DNA from: Gracilaria gracilis
Lineage: Eukaryota > Rhodophyta > Florideophyceae > Gracilariales > Gracilariaceae
Assembly: GCA_030374805.1 (NCBI GenBank)
Contig: JARGSG010000083.1
Location: forward strand, 1 to 64,000
Reading direction: 5' to 3'
DNA: 64,000 nt
Under the pieces are notes generated by a model. The model was not told the DNA's origin, made no database searches, and was given only the letters and a program-made list of their open reading frames with translations. Both the position numbers and the translations under genes were made by a program. Shown here piece after piece: positions 30,369-42,495 of this stretch; positions within the stretch are counted from its first letter, which is position 1; every line of letters starts with the position of its first letter.

Positions 30369-32125
30369 TATATACTATAAAACGCGCAACTTATACAAAA
30401 CAGCTTCTTTTACGAGACAATTGCTATTATTGATCACGCTATGACAACAAATTGAAATTCTTCGAAAACAATTCTCTCGTACGCCATCAACTGCATTCCT
30501 CAGCTCCTTTACCTCCAGTTGCTGCCTATAATGAAAAGCTCCTGTACAAGAGAACGAAACATCTGTTGAAAGTTCAAATACATGAACTGTACGCTCAGTG
30601 TCACAAGAGAGCATAGCACTAGCTCAACCGTTTTAATAAGATCTCCTTTAATCTCAAGTAGATCTGTTCCTGGAGAAATCTGCCAAAAAGTAGCCATCTA
30701 CTACTTTTTGGGATACTAATCAAAAAATAGGATAGTGCTTTTGTTTATCTATTATGAAAGCAATGAAATTTGTTTACCAACAGCTCGCACTGTTTATACG
30801 ATATATAGTTAAGGAGCTCTTGATACGCATAGGAACTCTACCTAAATGGATCTACGGTGCCAAAACTAGTAGCAGTGCTAGTTTTTCATGAGATTTGTTC
30901 CTGCTTTAGATCCCAGAATAAAGCTTTCCCCCGGCCCTGAAGGAGGTTTGGGATCATCGTTTTTCCTCGCTCAGCTAGTTGCTAACCGTCTCGAAAACAA
31001 AAACCCCCTTTGCCAGCAGTAGCTTTGCTAGCAATAGAGCTCAACTACAAAATTCAAATATGACGATTTCAGAAAGTATTGAAGCGTTGCGACACAGGAA
31101 CGATGTTTGCAGAGAAATGCACAAACTGTTGATGGACATGGAATACAAATTTCAAGCTCTGTGGCTGAAGGACTTTTTCTCTAAAGTTTATACACATGTC
31201 GATAGGCTTTTGCATTCTTGTCACTCGCCTGAAGGCACAGTCTTCTGACCAAAGTTCTGCCCTTCAAGTGGGCGGCAATCGATGAAGTTGCCAAATTCCA
31301 ACTGTAACTCGTTCGAACAAGAAAGGAACGGCATTGGTACCCTTGGTTCCATACGATAACCGACACTCAAGTTGCTTCGAACGCAGAATGGTGTACATTG
31401 GCAACACTTGCCGTTGCAAGAAAGAAAGGAACCCCACTCTTCTTGTTCACGTAGTGCATGGCGGCGTTGGCAGCGATGGCCGAGGCGGCATTGGGGCATA
31501 AACGCTGCACAGGATAGGACTAAGAGGCGTTATAAAGGCAGCAGATAGGGAAGTGACGTTTGACCCGTACCCGAGTCAGAAGCGTAACCTAATTTTTCTA
31601 CGATGAAAGCGGCTACTTTTTAGTGACAATTACCGAAATAGTTGCAAATTCAAACGACTCCAGAAGACATGCATGTCAACAGCGGTAGTCAGGTGAGGCC
31701 AAGTCCGGTTCGGTAGTCACAAGATTCAGGATTTCTTTTGCGATCTTGACAAGGCAATACAGGTACGTCGTTTTCAAGTTGAAACCCCGCGTACAGAAGC
31801 TTGCCAATACCAAAGCTGAGCGCTTTTGCCACAATTTATCAATCTCTACAGATGCTAACGTTTGCTCGCTGATAGTGGTCGCTGTGATATTAGCTCTGCT
31901 TGCCAACGAGAGGGCGGACAGGAAACACAAAGTGTCGGTGCTGGCAAACGATGTCGGCGGGATGGGTTGGTGGTTCACCTCGACTGCAACACCGTCGCAG
32001 TGCACGTGGGGCTCGTAAGTGCCGTTCGTAACGACAAGTCGCCAATTGTGTGTGAGGCAGTTGCATTACTGGTCTTGTGTGCTTGCACTGCGAGTTGTCG
32101 CCGGCAACTTTTGCAGTATCTAGTG
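30369..32125. other. Mostly AT-rich spacer, one weak ORF
   Basis: No gene is recognised with confidence. An ATG at 31060 opens a 62-codon helical, charged frame to 31248 (begins MTISESIEALRHRNDVCREM); fragments in other frames follow to about 31500 and may be remnants of a decayed gene. An 8-bp inverted repeat AAAACTAG/CTAGTTTT lies near 30863-30886. Confidence 0.3.
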
Positions 32126-32390
32126 TACCCGTACTTGGTTATAATTATGTTGTTTTCACCGCGCCACTTCACCGTACGTTCACCACAGTACGAAATGAGC
32201 CAGTTGTGTTCAACGTTGTGTCCAGCGTTGTGTGCTACGGTATCAGTGTTGTATGTGTTTCCGGTCCCCACGAAGTTAGCGTTGGAGAAAGTGTTGACGA
32301 GAAGCTATATGGAGAGGATAGCTGCATCAACCGCATCAATCAAAGATTAGTGCAAGTGTTCAACAGCTGAACCAAAGAAGATCACATCAC
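32126..32390. repeat. Duplicated 3' flank of receptor gene 1
   Basis: About 265 bp matching 48494-48750, which lies in the same place downstream of the WD40 pseudogene. This shows that the two loci are segmental duplicates. Confidence 0.85.
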
Positions 32391-32400
32391 AGTACTTTAT

Positions 32401-35400
32401 TTACTGCTGCACATGACAGAATCGAAGCCCACGGCCAGATTTGCAAAAGAAGCCAAGCTTGCAGCTGCGGCACAGTGTACCTGCTGTGCCGAGCCACAGA
32501 CGTCGCTGTTGCCGGTCGCTGAGCTCGAGCTCCATTTTCCTCGAGCCCCATGGACAGGGCGGCAGGGGCGCCGCATGCGGCACACACGTCGAGTGCTCCA
32601 AACTGCACAAGTGCGCGTTGCGATCCCGGAGCCAAACGACGGCGCTCGCGACGTCCAGCAAAATGGCAAGTGGCCGACCGGGGAGGGAGAAGCGGTGCGT
32701 GGCCACGTGCGCCGTCACGTCCCACACGCGCAGCGCCCCGTCCAACGACGACGCCGACGCCACGCGCGTGCCGTCCGCGGACATGACCACGCACGTGACC
32801 CCGCCCCGAGGGCCGTGCAGCGGCTCGCCAACGGCGGCGCCGCGCTGCGTGTCCCACACGCGCACCTCCCCGTCGTCCGACGCCGACGCGGCGCGCGCCC
32901 CGTCCGCGCTCATCGCCACGCATGACACGTCGCGGCCGTGGCCGCGCAGCGGCTCGCCCACGGCGCGCGCACTGCGCACGTCCCACACTCGAACCGTAGC
33001 GTCGCCACCCCCGGACACGAGCCGCCACCCGTCAGCGCTAAACGAAACATCCGCCACCCATTCGGTGTGCCCGCGCAGCGCCTCTGGCAGCAGCGCGCCG
33101 CTCTCGCCGTCCCACAGCCGAATCGTCCCGTCCAGCGACCCCGACGCGATCCACTTCCCGTCCGCACTCACGGCCACGCGCACAATCGCCGCATCATGGC
33201 CGTCTTCACCGCCGCTCTCAGCCTCCGCCTGCTCGCCGCTCATGTCCCACACTCGAATGGTTCCGTCCTCATCCCCACAAAGTCCCTCTACACCGTCTTC
33301 CGATGCTCCCACGAACGAAATTTGTTTTCCCTCTCCAACAACTGTCGTCACAACGCCCCCATTCTCATGCTCCCACAACCCAAACGCTCCATTCTCCGAT
33401 CCCCAGAGAATCTTGCAGTCTTTTGCAGCAAACTCTACACTTGTCAATTGAACTCCAATCTCAGCAACACCCAAGCTTCTTCCAGTTTCTGCATGCCAGA
33501 CGCGAATACATTCATCGCTCGATCCGGACGCAATCTTTTCCCCATTCTCACTGAATGCTACACACAGTACCCCACCTTCATGTCCTGATAGCGCCTCACA
33601 AACCGCTTCTCCGTTCTCCGCGTTCCATATCCATATCGTGCCGTCAACCAATCCACACACAACCTTTCTTCCACTCCCACTCACAGCCACACACCTAACA
33701 CTCTCTTCTCTCCCGGTTTCCATATAACGGCGCGCGCCACCGCCCTGCAAGTCCCACACTAATACCATTCCGCTGAGTGGAAGCCCACATGCAACCCATC
33801 TTGAGTCTTCGCTCACACAAATGCACAACGTCGGAGCCGCGGTATATCCTATCACAGTCTCCACACTCAACTCAGCATCCCACTTCTTCACACCACCGTC
33901 ATCATCCACGCACACAACTGTTTGTCCATCTTTTGACATTGCAGCCCTCCCAAGACTTCCTGCAATTTCGGCTGTGCTTCGACTTCCGTACTTCACATTA
34001 TACTTCACTACTCGCATATTATTCCAAGAGTAGCAGAGCACCCTCAGATCGTTTCCCTTCTTCACCACTCCAACAACAATCCCTCCCACTGAAATGCTCT
34101 CCATAACAGCCCCTCCTGCAGATGTCAGGAAACCTTTCTTTGCCTTCAGCCATGGTCTTTCTGCAACCCCTTCAATCTCATTCACAAACCTCCGTGTGGT
34201 CTCGCACTTTTCCGAGTACTCTAACAGACGTCCATACAACTGAAAGTGTGCTTCTCGAGCGTTCTCCTTCACGGCATGATGGCTCAATCGTACTGCATTT
34301 GTAATCACCCCCAGAGCCCTCTTCTTCTCCTCCTTTCTTTCCATATCAGAGCAATCCACAGCCTGCTTCCCGGTGGAAATGTCACTCTCAACACCAAAAA
34401 TTCCACCACTCTGCATACGCTTCACAACCCATTGCGGTTTTAACAACAACCAAAGCAATTCTTCATACTCTCCAGCTTCATGCAGCAGTCGACAAACGTT
34501 ATTTTCGATATATCCGTCATCATCTATCACAATCCACCATTCTCTTCTCTTCCGCTCGCTTGAACGGTATGCAACCGCAAATTCGTCCGCAACCTCCCCA
34601 TCATTCACGCTCGATTTCCAGCAACATAATCTTTTCAGGTTCACCCAAACACCAGCGTTCCTTGTTTCTCCCTTATCGGCTTTCACAGAAACCCTCCTCG
34701 CGTGAGATTCAATAGCATCTCCACAGCCACTAAAGTAGTTGTTCAACAAGCGTTTGAAATGCCCTTGCTTCGCATTATTCGTATCGAATAGAAGAGAATC
34801 AAGGATATCGTCGTGAACACGCAGCACCGAACTCAATTCTCCTTTACCCTCCGGGATTGCCACATCCACGACAGCAACTGAATTGAGCGCTTTCATCACT
34901 TCCAGAGCGCTCGCCTCCTCGCTCAAACCCCACAGCCGTCGAAGCATCGATACGGGCACCTCTTGTTGTTTCTGTAGTACACACAGTGATCGATGCATCT
35001 CCCGAATGGATAAAGGAAAGTTCCCCTGCTCAATTCTCTTCTCCCAACGAAGCTCCAATATTGAGATAGAGGCGTTTGTAACATTCCGAACCAGTCCATA
35101 TCCCGTCACTTTGCCCTCAATTATCGTATTCGGTTCCCTCTGCAGTTTCTCATTATACAAACGCAGAGCATCTTCTTTGGGTCCCTTCAATGATGAGAAG
35201 TACTCTCGAACGCCTGACCCAGTGACCGCGAGCAGTAAAGGTATTCCCACACATGCCTCTAATATCCGCTCCAATGCTTCTTCGTTTACCTTCTTCTTAA
35301 TAGTGTCGTGATCTATCTCTGAGTGTTTCAGGAATATAACTCGCGAAGCTTCAGCTTCCCTTGGCCCAAACTGTATACATTTTTCAGCTTCCTTGGCCAG

Positions 35401-36585
35401 TTCTTTCTCCCTCGTTGTGTATACAAGGCGGCTTTCTGTGTTAATCATATCAGCCAACACGTAGAACGTATTTGCGTCGAATCCATTCGCCATCCAAACA
35501 TCATCAACAAGAAATAGGCATGTGTGGCGTGCCAACCAAATCCCCGCCTTATCTACAGCTTTCTGTAGTTGTTTCATACTGCGTATGTTGCTTCCAAGAC
35601 GTTCATTTCCCGTCGCTTCAACCACGCGGGCTATTTCCTGAATCAGCACATCAATTCCAGCATCTTTGCCAAGACGCATGAACTGCACACCACCGGGGAA
35701 CCTCGATTTGACACCGTCAGCATATTTTAAGCCCCGTAAGGCACAGCTCTTCCCAATTCCACCTCGACCGGCCGCCACAACTGCCAGTATCTTATACTCG
35801 GACTGTTCTAGAACAGCCGCCTTCAGCCTTCCCTCGAACGTATCTGAGGAATTGTAATCCAGGGTGAGTCTTGGTGGGTTGTGCGGAACAGTACCAGATG
35901 TTCTGAACTCTGGTTCACTTTGAGACGCCGGTTTGATCTCGAGTGGGCGGTATTTATCCATCAAGTCAGGTTTCTCTTCTCGAAGGCGTTCCAAGATTCT
36001 GTTTTGTACCATTTCAATGAAGGATTCTCTGGTGGAGGCCATGTTGGAACGGTCGCGGTTGGATGCACCGAGGTCGTTCTCGATGCTCCACACTGTAGCG
36101 GCTGTGTGTAGTGCATGCGAAACATCTTGGAGAGGAACTGTACCATCCATGGCCCGCTTGATGAGCCCGTGCTGGCGAAAGAGACTGCTGTATGTATGGA
36201 CGATGTCTGGGTCGCGGCAGTCGCGCGTGGTAAGACGGTAGAATACAGGGATAAGCAATGGAGGCGTGTTTTCGGGGGCTACAATACCGTCATAACGTTT
36301 GACGAAGCAAATAAGCTCACGCATTGGCCACTCCTTGGCAACGAATTCGGGACTCATGATGAAGACGCCGACGGGAGCGGTTTGCATGGCGTGGTCCATG
36401 ACGTTTGGGCAATGGTCGCCGAGGCGGAAAGACTCGACGTCGAAGAAGACGGAGATGCCACGTCTGCAAAGTCGTTCATACAATGGACGGGCGATGGTCT
36501 CCTTGTCTTCCCCGGCATGGCTAAGGAAGATGTCGAAAGATTGCATCTGCGCGGAAGCAGACGACGAAGATGCGTTTGAAGACAT
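32401..36585 (-). CDS. TIR-NB-ARC-WD40 receptor, gene 1
   Basis: 1394 codons, no intron, ATG 36585 to TAA. Residues 16-165: TIR domain, starting FDIFLSHAGEDKE; Glu90 of KEWPMREL aligns with the catalytic Glu of TIR NADases. Residues 240-600: NB-ARC with P-loop GRGGIGKS (273-280), kinase-2 LFLVDDVW (357-364), RLVYTTR (386-392), GIPLLL (447-452) and VHD (590-592), the equivalent of plant MHD. Residues 690-830: helical region like the Apaf-1 HD2 segment. Residues 850-1330: about ten WD motifs (for example KKWD 900, VLVWD 941, IRVWD 1110, IRLWD 1155, VRVWD 1198 and 1241, LRVWD 1285). A conserved Cys-containing tail follows. Plant TIR receptors use LRRs, so WD40 is unusual. Likely a cytoplasmic sensor with NADase output; this role is inferred. 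Confidence 0.93.
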   Translation of the reverse strand: MSSNASSSSASAQMQSFDIFLSHAGEDKETIARPLYERLCRRGISVFFDVESFRLGDHCPNVMDHAMQTAPVGVFIMSPEFVAKEWPMRELICFVKRYDGIVAPENTPPLLIPVFYRLTTRDCRDPDIVHTYSSLFRQHGLIKRAMDGTVPLQDVSHALHTAATVWSIENDLGASNRDRSNMASTRESFIEMVQNRILERLREEKPDLMDKYRPLEIKPASQSEPEFRTSGTVPHNPPRLTLDYNSSDTFEGRLKAAVLEQSEYKILAVVAAGRGGIGKSCALRGLKYADGVKSRFPGGVQFMRLGKDAGIDVLIQEIARVVEATGNERLGSNIRSMKQLQKAVDKAGIWLARHTCLFLVDDVWMANGFDANTFYVLADMINTESRLVYTTREKELAKEAEKCIQFGPREAEASRVIFLKHSEIDHDTIKKKVNEEALERILEACVGIPLLLAVTGSGVREYFSSLKGPKEDALRLYNEKLQREPNTIIEGKVTGYGLVRNVTNASISILELRWEKRIEQGNFPLSIREMHRSLCVLQKQQEVPVSMLRRLWGLSEEASALEVMKALNSVAVVDVAIPEGKGELSSVLRVHDDILDSLLFDTNNAKQGHFKRLLNNYFSGCGDAIESHARRVSVKADKGETRNAGVWVNLKRLCCWKSSVNDGEVADEFAVAYRSSERKRREWWIVIDDDGYIENNVCRLLHEAGEYEELLWLLLKPQWVVKRMQSGGIFGVESDISTGKQAVDCSDMERKEEKKRALGVITNAVRLSHHAVKENAREAHFQLYGRLLEYSEKCETTRRFVNEIEGVAERPWLKAKKGFLTSAGGAVMESISVGGIVVGVVKKGNDLRVLCYSWNNMRVVKYNVKYGSRSTAEIAGSLGRAAMSKDGQTVVCVDDDGGVKKWDAELSVETVIGYTAAPTLCICVSEDSRWVACGLPLSGMVLVWDLQGGGARRYMETGREESVRCVAVSGSGRKVVCGLVDGTIWIWNAENGEAVCEALSGHEGGVLCVAFSENGEKIASGSSDECIRVWHAETGRSLGVAEIGVQLTSVEFAAKDCKILWGSENGAFGLWEHENGGVVTTVVGEGKQISFVGASEDGVEGLCGDEDGTIRVWDMSGEQAEAESGGEDGHDAAIVRVAVSADGKWIASGSLDGTIRLWDGESGALLPEALRGHTEWVADVSFSADGWRLVSGGGDATVRVWDVRSARAVGEPLRGHGRDVSCVAMSADGARAASASDDGEVRVWDTQRGAAVGEPLHGPRGGVTCVVMSADGTRVASASSLDGALRVWDVTAHVATHRFSLPGRPLAILLDVASAVVWLRDRNAHLCSLEHSTCVPHAAPLPPCPWGSRKMELELSDRQQRRLWLGTAGTLCRSCKLGFFCKSGRGLRFCHVQQ

Positions 36586-36791
36586 GGAAGGAAAATGAGC
36601 GTCTGCGGGCGGCTACGAACGCGAGATGAAAGTGTGGGTAAGGGTGCGTTGGGAGTGAGTGCTGTGGAAGGAAGAAGAGGGAGGCGATACGGCCGAGGTA
36701 GGTAAGCACGGCGCCGTGGGAGATGGGGGCGGAGCAGGCTCGAGAAGAAACGAGCGTGCGCACGTGAAGGCAACAGCGCGCCAACTGTTGT

Positions 36792-36850
36792 CTGTGCGAT
36801 CTCGATTCTCGACAACGCACCACATCGGGCCGCAGCCAATGAAATTGCTT
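36792..36850 (-). promoter_or_regulatory. Conserved upstream block of receptor gene 1
   Basis: About 207-265 bp before the ATG. It contains TCTGTGCGATCTC and AGCCAATGAAATTGC (plus-strand spelling; 36834-36848). The 15-mer is identical upstream of genes 2 and 3 and includes an inverted CCAAT box. The wider flank 36586-37010 is also shared with gene 2 but not with gene 3. Confidence 0.6.
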
Positions 36851-37009
36851 GCTCGATACCTGGTCAGGTGCAAGTGTGAATCTCGTTCGGCCTAGCGTCA
36901 AAACAAAAAGAATTTTACACGCACACACACACGCCTGTAAACGGAGAAGGACACCGTGCAAGGTGGGAGCGCGACATGTGGACACGCATGCGTTGCACGT
37001 GTAAACCAA

Positions 37010-38152
37010 GAAAGCTTTCCCGGGAGCATGCGGGAAAGTTCAAAAGCACCAAAAACCATAGTTTTGAATCCTGCAATATATGTTTCTAAAAGTTTAATTC
37101 TCTGTTATTGTGGCAACCAATTTTCGTGTATAGACTCACGCAGCCAAAGGAGTCTTTTATTTTTTCATGGTGCCGTAGATTTACCTGATGCGCAACTGTG
37201 TCCGTCAGTATATGAATGTTAAAACGAATTTCAAAGCCTTTCTTCTCTTTTTTACAAGTGTATTAAAAATATATATCCATCAAACAATTTTTTCTGCTAA
37301 ACTAATATGAAAGTGCGGTTAAAAAAGTATAGAATTATATGTCAGTCCCTGCTGCCAAGAAAACTTCCTATTCTGCGACGAGAAAAAAAAATTTTAATTC
37401 CACTAAAACAGCTATGCTTTTGATCACAATTTTCAATATAGGAAAGTAAAACGAGAGCTCTACACTTTATGTAACTAACTATTTTTAATGTAAACTGATT
37501 TCCTCGCAATTTTCACAGTTCAAAGCGATATGTATTATCTTGTTAGTCTTTGCAGCGGATCAAATAAATCTATTTGTAACTTCCACATACTCTTGGGTCT
37601 ATTTTACTGAGGCCAGGCGTCCATTAATTCCCATCTGTATATTTTTTGAATAATTGGAAATACTTTGACTACATATATGTAGGTACAGTAAAACTACTTG
37701 ATTATCACTCTTATGAGACTTTAACTATAAATAACCTCTCACACATGGTGCTGTGCTATATATATAAGTGTTTAGTCTTTACAAATATATAAAGATATGA
37801 AACTCTCGTTCTTTTATACAGTTCATAACAGTTCTATAATTTTAACCAATGTTTTCCTCTGAATTGGATGGCACTATCACTAGGTTGCAAAATTGGGCAT
37901 TCAGATTATACTATACTCATTCGAAACAGGTCCTCTCTGTTTTCAATTTCCAAGTACACAATATTAGCAACAGCAAGGAAGCACATGAAGTGAAGATTAG
38001 GATTGTGTCTGAACTTGTAACCCAAAACTATACTTTTTCATTCTGTGATTATACTTCTCATGACGAGCCCTTACCTGTTTGTGCTGTGCTGGGTGTGCTG
38101 CAGACCACGAACTTAAGGAAATACATTTCTCATACATATGGCCGTTGTCTGC
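37010..38152. other. AT-rich spacer
   Basis: Nothing recognised. A plus-strand 108-codon frame at 37849-38175 has no features that I can support. Confidence 0.4.
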
Positions 38153-38419
38153 TTAAACACGTTCCCCCTTTTTAAAATTTTTCTTCATCTTCTTTCTGAA
38201 AATTGTGACGGCTTTTCTTTCTCTATACAGAAAAGGACCGTATCCACAAACTACCTGACCAGAAACTACACTGAAACGGATTTCATATTGCAAACTTGGC
38301 CCATTAAACTCATACGAAAACCACTTCGAAGTAGAGGGAGATGGTTCCAATATTTGAAAATCAACTCCGTCGATGTAGAAATGTACTTTGTCTTCATTTC
38401 TGCATTCTCTTTTTGCCAT
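38153..38419 (-). pseudogene. Harbinger-like transposase remnant
   Basis: An 88-codon frame whose middle reads like the first catalytic block of PIF/Harbinger DDE transposases: YIDGVDFQILEPSPSTSKWF, then EFNGPSLQYEI and VVCGYGPF. The Asp of DGVDF would be the first catalytic residue. No other catalytic block is seen, and the flanks are AT-rich. It differs from the copy at 27413-28351 in that it retains a different part of the protein. Confidence 0.55.
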
Positions 38420-40404
38420 GTTATCTGAATTTTAGTTAGTATTTGTTTTGGTGCATTTCACGATCGAAAAGTCTTTTCATCAGCATCAACAATTTTATAA
38501 TTGGCTGATTCAATGGCATAGTTTTTTTAAGAACAAGAAACTCCAAAGCAAGTGAACCGAGCGAATAGAAATTGAAAGTGCTCGATTAATTCTACGCCAC
38601 AAACTAGCACAGACGTGATGGTTTGCTCCAAAGAGAGCAAGAAAGCGTCTTTTTTTTACGAAATAGCTAAGTCCGATACTGCGTTTGATAATGACCTTTG
38701 CGTTGTTTTAAAAGTTTGCAAGACTGCAATACGTATCGAAGTTGAAGGTGAGATCTTTCTGCCAGAATGAGAATGCTTTTCAACAGCTCCCGTGAACGGG
38801 TTTTGGTCTGCGCCGAAACAGATCTATAAAGAGTTTTCATCATGAACTGAGTCTTGTTGTATGAGCAGTTTTTAGATCGTCTACTACCTTGTGCTCCTGC
38901 AGAACCTTTGACTTAATTACATTAATTTACCCTGAATCGCTGTGTGGAAGCAAGAAATTCACGAAAAAACACAGAAATTCAGATGACACATAAGCGTTGC
39001 TGAGGTTCAACCTTGTGCTCCAACATATCATACTGTTCTATTCATTTCCGTTTGCCACGTAATCACATATGCAGCATCCCGAACTTATACTCTAAATAAT
39101 CGTAGAGTAGGTGCAAAAAAGTTTCATGTCTTTTCTCCTGTCAATTTGAACGATTTTAAACTAGATATTAGTGAAACAGGCGTCTAAATCATTAGATTTT
39201 AGTTAAAGTTAACCTTCAAAAACTAAAATAGGCCGTTCTCTAAAGAACATAAGGTTTTGTTGCGGATGGGAAGAGCTGTTTTTTCTTAAACCTATCCACA
39301 CTCCGATAGAAACTATTTCTAACAATATGTCTAAAATGCCCAAATGGTATATGGGTAGGTTATAATTTGGATTTTAATGTGCGGCATTTTATGTTTTTTC
39401 TTAAAACTTGCACTTTTGAAACCACACAAGTTAGAAGATTGAATGCTTTCGGGAAGCAGTTAAAGTCTGTGATAATGCAAGCGGTTTTATTCTATGAACT
39501 TACATAGAAGAGAAACAGGAGTCATGAATATTTTAAGAGGTTAGGAAATATGAATTTTGTGCTTTAACGTGCTTGACGTGAACAACATAGTTTTATATAC
39601 CTAAAAATTTCAATAACTGTTAACTACTTATCTTACAAGCAGGTCTAATAGACCTTTAACGTAGTTAATAAGGAGAAACGCAGTTACGTTCCTGTATTAG
39701 TATATTTAAGTACGTAATATGCCAAGTCAGAAGATAATTGCATTGTTATTCACATTATACGTGAAATATAAATGTGTGGAAGTAGATGATTACATCAACT
39801 GTATTTGTGCACTTTGTTTTTTGGCCATTTATCAATTACGTAGTTGCTTAGTATTTGCGCAGTTTCCGAATTTCTCCATAATTTCAACAACCGTCAGCAG
39901 CCTTCTCCTTCAACTTCTGTCTGACAAGAAGCTTCATGAATATAGGAAACTATGAATTGCGTTGCTATCGACTAAATAAAACAAATTAAATCATTTAAGT
40001 AAAAGATACGCCCAATTCGCAGTTTTTGGCGTTTTGCATCACTCTAAACATTTACGTAGTTCCGAATTTTTTCATGTTTGGCAACTAGTTTTGCATAATA
40101 TTAGTAACTGCGCAGACATTTACTAACAAACCCGGAGGTCAATTGACAATTAGAGGAACTACAGAGAAAAGGGTTCAAGTAGCTGACATTTTTGCTACTT
40201 TTCTGACTTACACTGTTGTTTTCTACCAGATATTCTTGTTACCAACAATACTTCAAGGCATACCAGATGTGTAATTTTTCAAAGGCATATTTCCGGCAGT
40301 TATGTTGGTTGTGTCTCATTTTCAAACGTATATGAATTGTATCAACTCAAAAATTACAGAATCACACTAGAGCTACCTCGGGTATGCCCAACTTGTTACA
40401 GTAG
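38420..40404. other. AT-rich intergenic sequence
   Basis: About 2 kb, low GC, no gene, no clear repeat family. A short hydrophobic frame at 39719-39955 is not supported by anything else. Confidence 0.45.
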
Positions 40405-41110
40405 TCAATTCAAAAGTGATTAATTCAATAATACTATTGCAAATTTCACGTACTTTGCGCACTAAACTAGACGAATTGTTTCGCACATTCCTATTCTTTT
40501 GCAAGATAAAAGTTATTCCCGTAACTCGCTGTAATGGCGGTGCGCTCCATGTGGTTTACAGCCACATCGTTGTGCTCTGTTTCAGCGGCCAGTATAAAGT
40601 TTATATACAGCAATGTGAACAAATAAGCGAACTATACGATGCACGCGCCACTGCCAAGGAGAACAGCAACCGTGGCCACGCATGTCACGTGCTCCACCAC
40701 GTCGCACACGCGCAGCGCATTGTCACATGCCGCCTACACCACGCCCACGTGGCCACGCCCAACGGTCGTGCCTGCTGCGGAACACGCGAATGAGGCACAG
40801 CCGCGCTGTGCGCCATCTTCGTAGCCAAATACGAGCGCGTCAACAACACCATCGTGCACGCGCGGCACGCAAACTCAAGTGTGCCTCGCGGCGACGTTGG
40901 GCGCATCACCGCCCCCCGTCCGGAACTGCGCTTCAGTTTTCTCACTTGCTCTCGCTCAACTTTTCGGTTTGCCTGCTGCACTCCACTGCGCGCAGCCGCG
41001 CGCGGAACCGATCATGGTAGTGCTGCACTTAGTGCGGCTGTGCGGCGCGCACGCTTCGTCGACAGACTAGCTGATGCGTGGGCTAACGGTTGCAACCTGC
41101 CGCCAATATC
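40405..41110. repeat. Duplicated block with WD40 remnant (copy 1)
   Basis: 40405-40515 matches 47280-47393 upstream of gene 2, and 40530-41110 matches 50440-51065. On the minus strand around 40675-40760 it resembles a decayed last WD blade of the receptor genes (the ALRVWDV.AHVA region). This marks an old, degraded receptor 3' end. Confidence 0.55.
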
Positions 41111-41336
41111 GAAAGCCACGTTGTGGCCGAACAGACAGAGCTGGGTAACGGCGCTCCATTTATGACCAACTATTCAGACATCCCAAATAGTCATAACTCA
41201 TCATAAAAATGTTCTAGTCCGTCCCATTTAGTCACTTAAGAAGTTGGTTTGTGTTGTAAAATCCATGGCGTGAATTTGTCTTTTAGCTAACGAACATCAC
41301 GTCCGATAGGGCGTCTAAGCCCCATGTGATCCGCCT

Positions 41337-42495
41337 TTGGGCTGTTTAGCTCGTGTAAAATTAAAAACCGAATCCATTCCGTCATATAAAAGGTACTTGT
41401 TAGTAAGGATTGCCTCTCATTTTCTTTGCGTCTTCCCAGGTAGCTGCATAATCTTTTCTTCGGTGCAAGAGTCTCCTGAAATGACAACGTTGAACGAACT
41501 ACGGTTCTCAGACAAAGAGCTTACCATTGTTCGCATTTTATTCCTATTCTTTTATTACTTGAGCAACATACTCGGCTATTGTCTACAATTCTTATTATGC
41601 TTTTATTGTCTTTTCTGGTGTAGAAGAGCACTAAAACCCTCAATTGTACATGAATTCGAGTTGAACGTAGGCTTAGGTTTTGCAGATTCTTGAAAAACAG
41701 CACGGTACCCAGTCTTCAAAATTTTTTCGAAAGCTTTCAATGCTTCCCATATATATCAAATTCAGGATTACCAACCCTTGTCGGGTACCGGAAAGGAACT
41801 CTTCCCTGGTACCAGGTTTTTTGGGAGAAAGTACCCGGAAGAGCTCTTCCAACTGGAAGAGCATCTCTTCCATATACCATATACACATAGAATTAATCAT
41901 AAATAAAGCGTTACGAATTTCAGCAAATTCGCACCTATTCCTGGTCCGCCTGACAAGAGTTCATAGCCGAAAAAGAAAACGATGGCGATGTTGTTTTATT
42001 ACGAATTAAAACTTTATGCTTATCAGTTTGTATCATGAGTAACAAATGCGGTTTAGTATTGAATATAATATATGACTAAAAGTTTGCTTTCAGCAGTAGT
42101 CAGTTAGTCAATAGCCACCCACTTTCTTTATTAGTTAATAAGTCACAAATGCGGGCCTGGTATGGTATGCTCACGATGAGACGTATGCATGAGCAGGGGC
42201 TCATGTCGGGAGGCAGGGAGCGAAGTGAATTGAAGGCTGTGGTCAAGGGAAGGCTCTAATACTTGTGTGGAATTCAATCTGGCTTTCCAACGTTTAGAAG
42301 ATGCCATCCCACGCTCTGAAATTGTTGTACCGTTGGTAATTTGCGGGCCCTCAAAATTGGGCAGCCGATGTCACAAGAAGTGTAGGGGCAGGTTAGTTGC
42401 AAAGCATCTGCTATACGGCAAAGGATTGCGTCGCCGAAGGGCAGATGTGTTTTATTGACACGACAATACCCCAAAACAATGGTTTGGATGATCGT
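41337..42495. repeat. 3' flank of gene 2, duplicated downstream of gene 3
   Basis: 41337-41650 matches 51077-51390 and 41886-42495 matches 51410-52302. A stretch of about 220 bp (41655-41885) is present only here and contains GGTACC and GGAAGAGCTCTTCC palindromes. The first segment has a conserved hydrophobic plus-strand frame (ATG 41481; ATG 51229 in the copy) and also a conserved minus-strand frame, so I do not call either a gene. Confidence 0.7.

Noticed and set aside
41337-41693. Small membrane protein conserved in a duplicate at 51051-51494
   Set aside because: The duplicate also conserves a frame on the other strand, and substitutions are about evenly synonymous and non-synonymous. Recent duplication alone explains the similarity.
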